Assembly (NCBI RefSeq): GCF_029689925.1
Contig: NZ_CP121445.1
Span: 6,258,501 to 6,322,500, forward strand
Origin: Anaerocolumna sp. AGMB13025
Lineage (GTDB): Bacteria > Bacillota > Clostridia > Lachnospirales > Lachnospiraceae
Direction of reading: 5' to 3'
DNA: 64,000 nucleotides
A model generated the notes under the pieces. It had not been told where the DNA came from and ran no database searches. It saw nothing but the letters and a program-made list of their open reading frames with translations. The translations under genes and the position numbers were made by a program. The first letter of the stretch is position 1. Every line of letters starts with the position of its first letter. Below, piece after piece: positions 61,414-64,000 of this stretch.

Positions 61414-64000
61414 TTACTCAAGCCAACAAATACTTTTCTGAAACACATACCCTGGAAGGTGAATATTTCTTTTCTCAGAAAGTTCTTTATATAGATTCCA
61501 ATTAATCTTAATTCCACTTTCCCATAATACAGATAGTAATTGATTTATGAATTGATCACACTCTATATTTGTGTTCATTCCTTTCCCTTCTCTCATTAAT
61601 TCTACTGTTGAAAGTATTACTGTCCTTTTGTCAATTGAAACAACAGAAGGGTCTTCAAACAATATAATGACAGGTTCATCTACAATCGCTTTAATGCATT
61701 CTCTAATATAATGTCTTGTTAGGTAGATACTTACTTCGTCTAAATTTTCCTCTCCTATCACCTTATCGTAGACATCCTGAAATTGATTACATACGTATTT
61801 CATCTTATTCACACAGTCATTGACACTTTGATTCCTCATTCGGCTATCCCAAAGAATCGTATTAATTTTATCATTCTTCTCTTTTTCTATAGTGCTTTGC
61901 AAATAATTTTTAATCTCTTTCTCTAAATCTTCTTTGGTTTGTATGCAAAAAGACTTTCTTACTGGAAATTCTTTTCGAAAAAACATTAGTGTACTTTCTA
62001 TATCACTTACTTTACATTCCCTATCTTGAATAAAAACTAGAAAACTTTCAAGAATAGCCAACAGCGAGTTCTGGTTCTTTGCAGAAAAATTCAAAATATA
62101 CCCTGCTCCATTGATGTTGTTGTCATGGTTATATTCAATTTTATTATTTTCCAAAATTACATGTATATTAGCTCCACCAACTCCTAAGGAAGTAACTCCG
62201 ATTACCATATCTTTCTCTTCCTTTAGCATAATAGGTTCTTTATTAATATAGAACGGAGTTTCTTCAAAATTAATGTTAGCATTGACCGACTCATACATTG
62301 CCTGCGGTGGAATACAGCGCTTTTCTGCTATTAAACAACCTTTTATAAAACTGGTAATACCGGAGGCTCGATCCAAATGTCCTAAATTTCCTTTTATAGA
62401 ACCAACAGCACAAAACTGCTTTTTATCTGTATATTTTTCAAATGCTTCTGTTAAAGAAAGTATTTCTATTGGATCACCAATTTTAGTAGCAGTTCCATGT
62501 GTTTCAACATAAACAACCCTTTCAGGGTCTATACAACCTTTTTCATATGCACCACTTATACAATCCACTTGTCCTTTTACACTTGTACTTAAATAACTTA
62601 CCTTTTGTCTGCCATCATTATTGCAATTTGAAGCTATTACATTAGCATATATATGACAGCCTCTATTTTTCGCCCATTCACTTGAAGCAATTACAACTGC
62701 ACCAACCCCATTGCTAAAAATTGTACCATCTGCCCTCTCATCAAAAGGATATATCTTACCGGTCGCAGAAAAGATAGACCCTTCCGTGTAGACATATCCT
62801 TTTTCTTGCGGTACTTCAATATTTACACCACCAACCAAACATACATCACAACCCCCACTTTTTAATGATAAAATGGCATCATCCAGTGCATTTAAGGAAC
62901 TAGAACAAAATGATTGAACCGTCCTGCTTACACCTGTTAAATTAAGCACATAAGACACCCTAGTCGCTAATGCATCTGGACTGTTATTCATGAGTATCGA
63001 ATATGTATAATCATTTTTCGCGCAATCTTTATCTAACAAGTTATTAATGTAGTATGTACTTACTCCCTGGCTGGCGAACACTCCTATTTTCACATCATCA
63101 ACATCATTTACGCAACCTGCATCCTCTAAAGCAGTCCAAGCCACCTCCATAAATTTCCTTTGTTGTGGATCCATGCGCTCTGCTTCATATTTTGATATAT
63201 GAAAGAATTCATAATCAAATCTGTCTACATTGTTAATTATACCTCGCACTTTTATTTCCTTGAGACCGTTTTTCTCCTGTACGTATTTATAATATTGTGA
63301 ATGTGTAGAATCGAATTGACTAATAGCACATTCTTTTTTCATAATTAAATCCCACAATTCATCAATACTGTCTGCTCTAGGGAATAAACCAGCCATGCCA
63401 ATTACAGCAATTCCTTCTTGTTTTGAATCCATTGCTATTCTTTTTTTCTTTTTTACATCTATCTGTAATATTTTTTCTTCGATATTATCTACCATTAGAG
63501 CAATAGTAGAGTACTTAAAAACATACTTAATTGTAAAATTATTATCAAAAGCTTTATTAAGACGACTTATTAAGCTGACTGCTAATAAGGAGTCTCCACC
63601 TGCATCAAAAAAGTTGATTTCTTCATTACAAAATACACCTAAAGTCTCTGACCAAATTGTTTCAACTTCTCTTTTTATTGCTTCCCTTGTCCATTTAATT
63701 TCCGAATTATTAGTTTTCCGTATTTCTGAGTGAGACTGGAATGTCCTAATACGTTGATTAATATCACTTTTACTGATTATTAAGAGTTTTGAATCAGAAT
63801 TAATAATCTGATCAAATATACTTGAAAATTCATCTACAGTTAATGTATTTGCATATAAACCGCGATATTTAGATTCATCTGCGTCAAAATACTCATCTTT
63901 AAACACCCTTGGTAAATAATCAAAAGCTACAGCTACTATATTATTTTTTGTACTTTCCCTGTATTGAAGTAGATAATTGAGTGCAGCATTACACCCTGAA
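61414..64000 (-). CDS. Type I PKS fragment: carrier protein - ketosynthase - AT-like tail (5' end outside window)
   Basis: The frame is open to the right edge, so the N-terminus is missing; a GTG at 63906 is internal. Visible order: a segment like the tail of a ketoreductase domain (LTVDEFSSIFDQII, IISKSDINQRI); a carrier protein with Ser in FFDAGGDSLLAV; a ketosynthase with active-site Cys in SFCSSSLNAL and the two His in ETHGTATKIGDPIE and SIKGNLGHL; then about 230 residues ending LPGYVFQKSICWLE, which resembles the linker after an acyltransferase, with no GHSxG active-site motif. An acyltransferase acting in trans is therefore likely. The NRPS gene follows after 36 bp. Confidence 0.88.
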   Translation of the reverse strand, partial: SGCNAALNYLLQYRESTKNNIVAVAFDYLPRVFKDEYFDADESKYRGLYANTLTVDEFSSIFDQIINSDSKLLIISKSDINQRIRTFQSHSEIRKTNNSEIKWTREAIKREVETIWSETLGVFCNEEINFFDAGGDSLLAVSLISRLNKAFDNNFTIKYVFKYSTIALMVDNIEEKILQIDVKKKKRIAMDSKQEGIAVIGMAGLFPRADSIDELWDLIMKKECAISQFDSTHSQYYKYVQEKNGLKEIKVRGIINNVDRFDYEFFHISKYEAERMDPQQRKFMEVAWTALEDAGCVNDVDDVKIGVFASQGVSTYYINNLLDKDCAKNDYTYSILMNNSPDALATRVSYVLNLTGVSRTVQSFCSSSLNALDDAILSLKSGGCDVCLVGGVNIEVPQEKGYVYTEGSIFSATGKIYPFDERADGTIFSNGVGAVVIASSEWAKNRGCHIYANVIASNCNNDGRQKVSYLSTSVKGQVDCISGAYEKGCIDPERVVYVETHGTATKIGDPIEILSLTEAFEKYTDKKQFCAVGSIKGNLGHLDRASGITSFIKGCLIAEKRCIPPQAMYESVNANINFEETPFYINKEPIMLKEEKDMVIGVTSLGVGGANIHVILENNKIEYNHDNNINGAGYILNFSAKNQNSLLAILESFLVFIQDRECKVSDIESTLMFFRKEFPVRKSFCIQTKEDLEKEIKNYLQSTIEKEKNDKINTILWDSRMRNQSVNDCVNKMKYVCNQFQDVYDKVIGEENLDEVSIYLTRHYIRECIKAIVDEPVIILFEDPSVVSIDKRTVILSTVELMREGKGMNTNIECDQFINQLLSVLWESGIKINWNLYKELSEKRNIHLPGYVFQKSICWLE

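Overview
The window looks like the chromosome of a low-GC, plant-polysaccharide-degrading clostridium of the Lachnospiraceae type, close in style to Lachnoclostridium (Clostridium) phytofermentans. Reasons: AT-rich sequence, strong GGAGG ribosome sites, and several carbohydrate-active enzyme loci (GH76, GH94, GH16, GH26) with modular secreted enzymes and matching sugar transporters. This placement is inference from gene content. No rRNA, tRNA or CRISPR array was found.

Layout. 0-3.5 kb: the tail of a TetR-type regulator, oleate hydratase (ohyA) and a DUF368/PopT-type membrane protein. 3.5-10.7 kb: an alpha-mannan operon (two GH76 enzymes, an ABC sugar importer) with its GntR/LacI-type regulator. 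10.8-14.3 kb: a relic of a second ohyA, then a GPH sugar symporter coupled to an unusual glycosyltransferase-radical SAM fusion. 14.8-20.5 kb: acetyltransferase, phosphopantetheinyl transferase, lipoprotein, nitroreductase/TetR pair and AraC regulator. 20.6-27.1 kb: GH94 phosphorylase and a large secreted GH16 beta-glucanase. 27.3-31.9 kb: a MerR regulator and a drug-resistance-like UvrA paralogue carrying two TrmO/TsaA-like domains. 32-39 kb: small genes, an AlkD-type glycosylase, an SDR, a pair of ABC exporters and a decayed PLP-enzyme gene. 39-42.4 kb: a secreted GH26 mannanase with CBMs, then a group II intron remnant. 42.4-53 kb: a defence-like island (RloA/RloB pair plus a small third gene, a run of immunity-like small genes, DUF2971, a helicase-nuclease). 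53.2-54.5 kb: rearranged IS66 fragments. 54.7-64 kb: a biosynthetic cluster (PPTase, BtrH-like protein, DUF1062, formyltransferase-NRPS, PKS) that runs off the right edge.

How the parts fit. The GH76, GH16/GH94 and GH26 loci give a picture of extracellular cutting, uptake of oligosaccharides and intracellular cleavage or phosphorolysis. The right-hand cluster would load a formylated amino acid (the adenylation pocket reads close to the glycine code) and extend it with a ketosynthase, with the neighbouring PPTase priming the carriers.

The observations I rate highest are: a conserved, apparently structured leader that precedes two unrelated genes (3.2 kb and 30.8 kb); the GT2-radical SAM fusion; the formyltransferase-NRPS/PKS/BtrH cluster; the helicase-nuclease/DUF2971 and RloA/RloB/58-residue defence candidates; and an ohyA relic whose differences from the intact gene are all synonymous.
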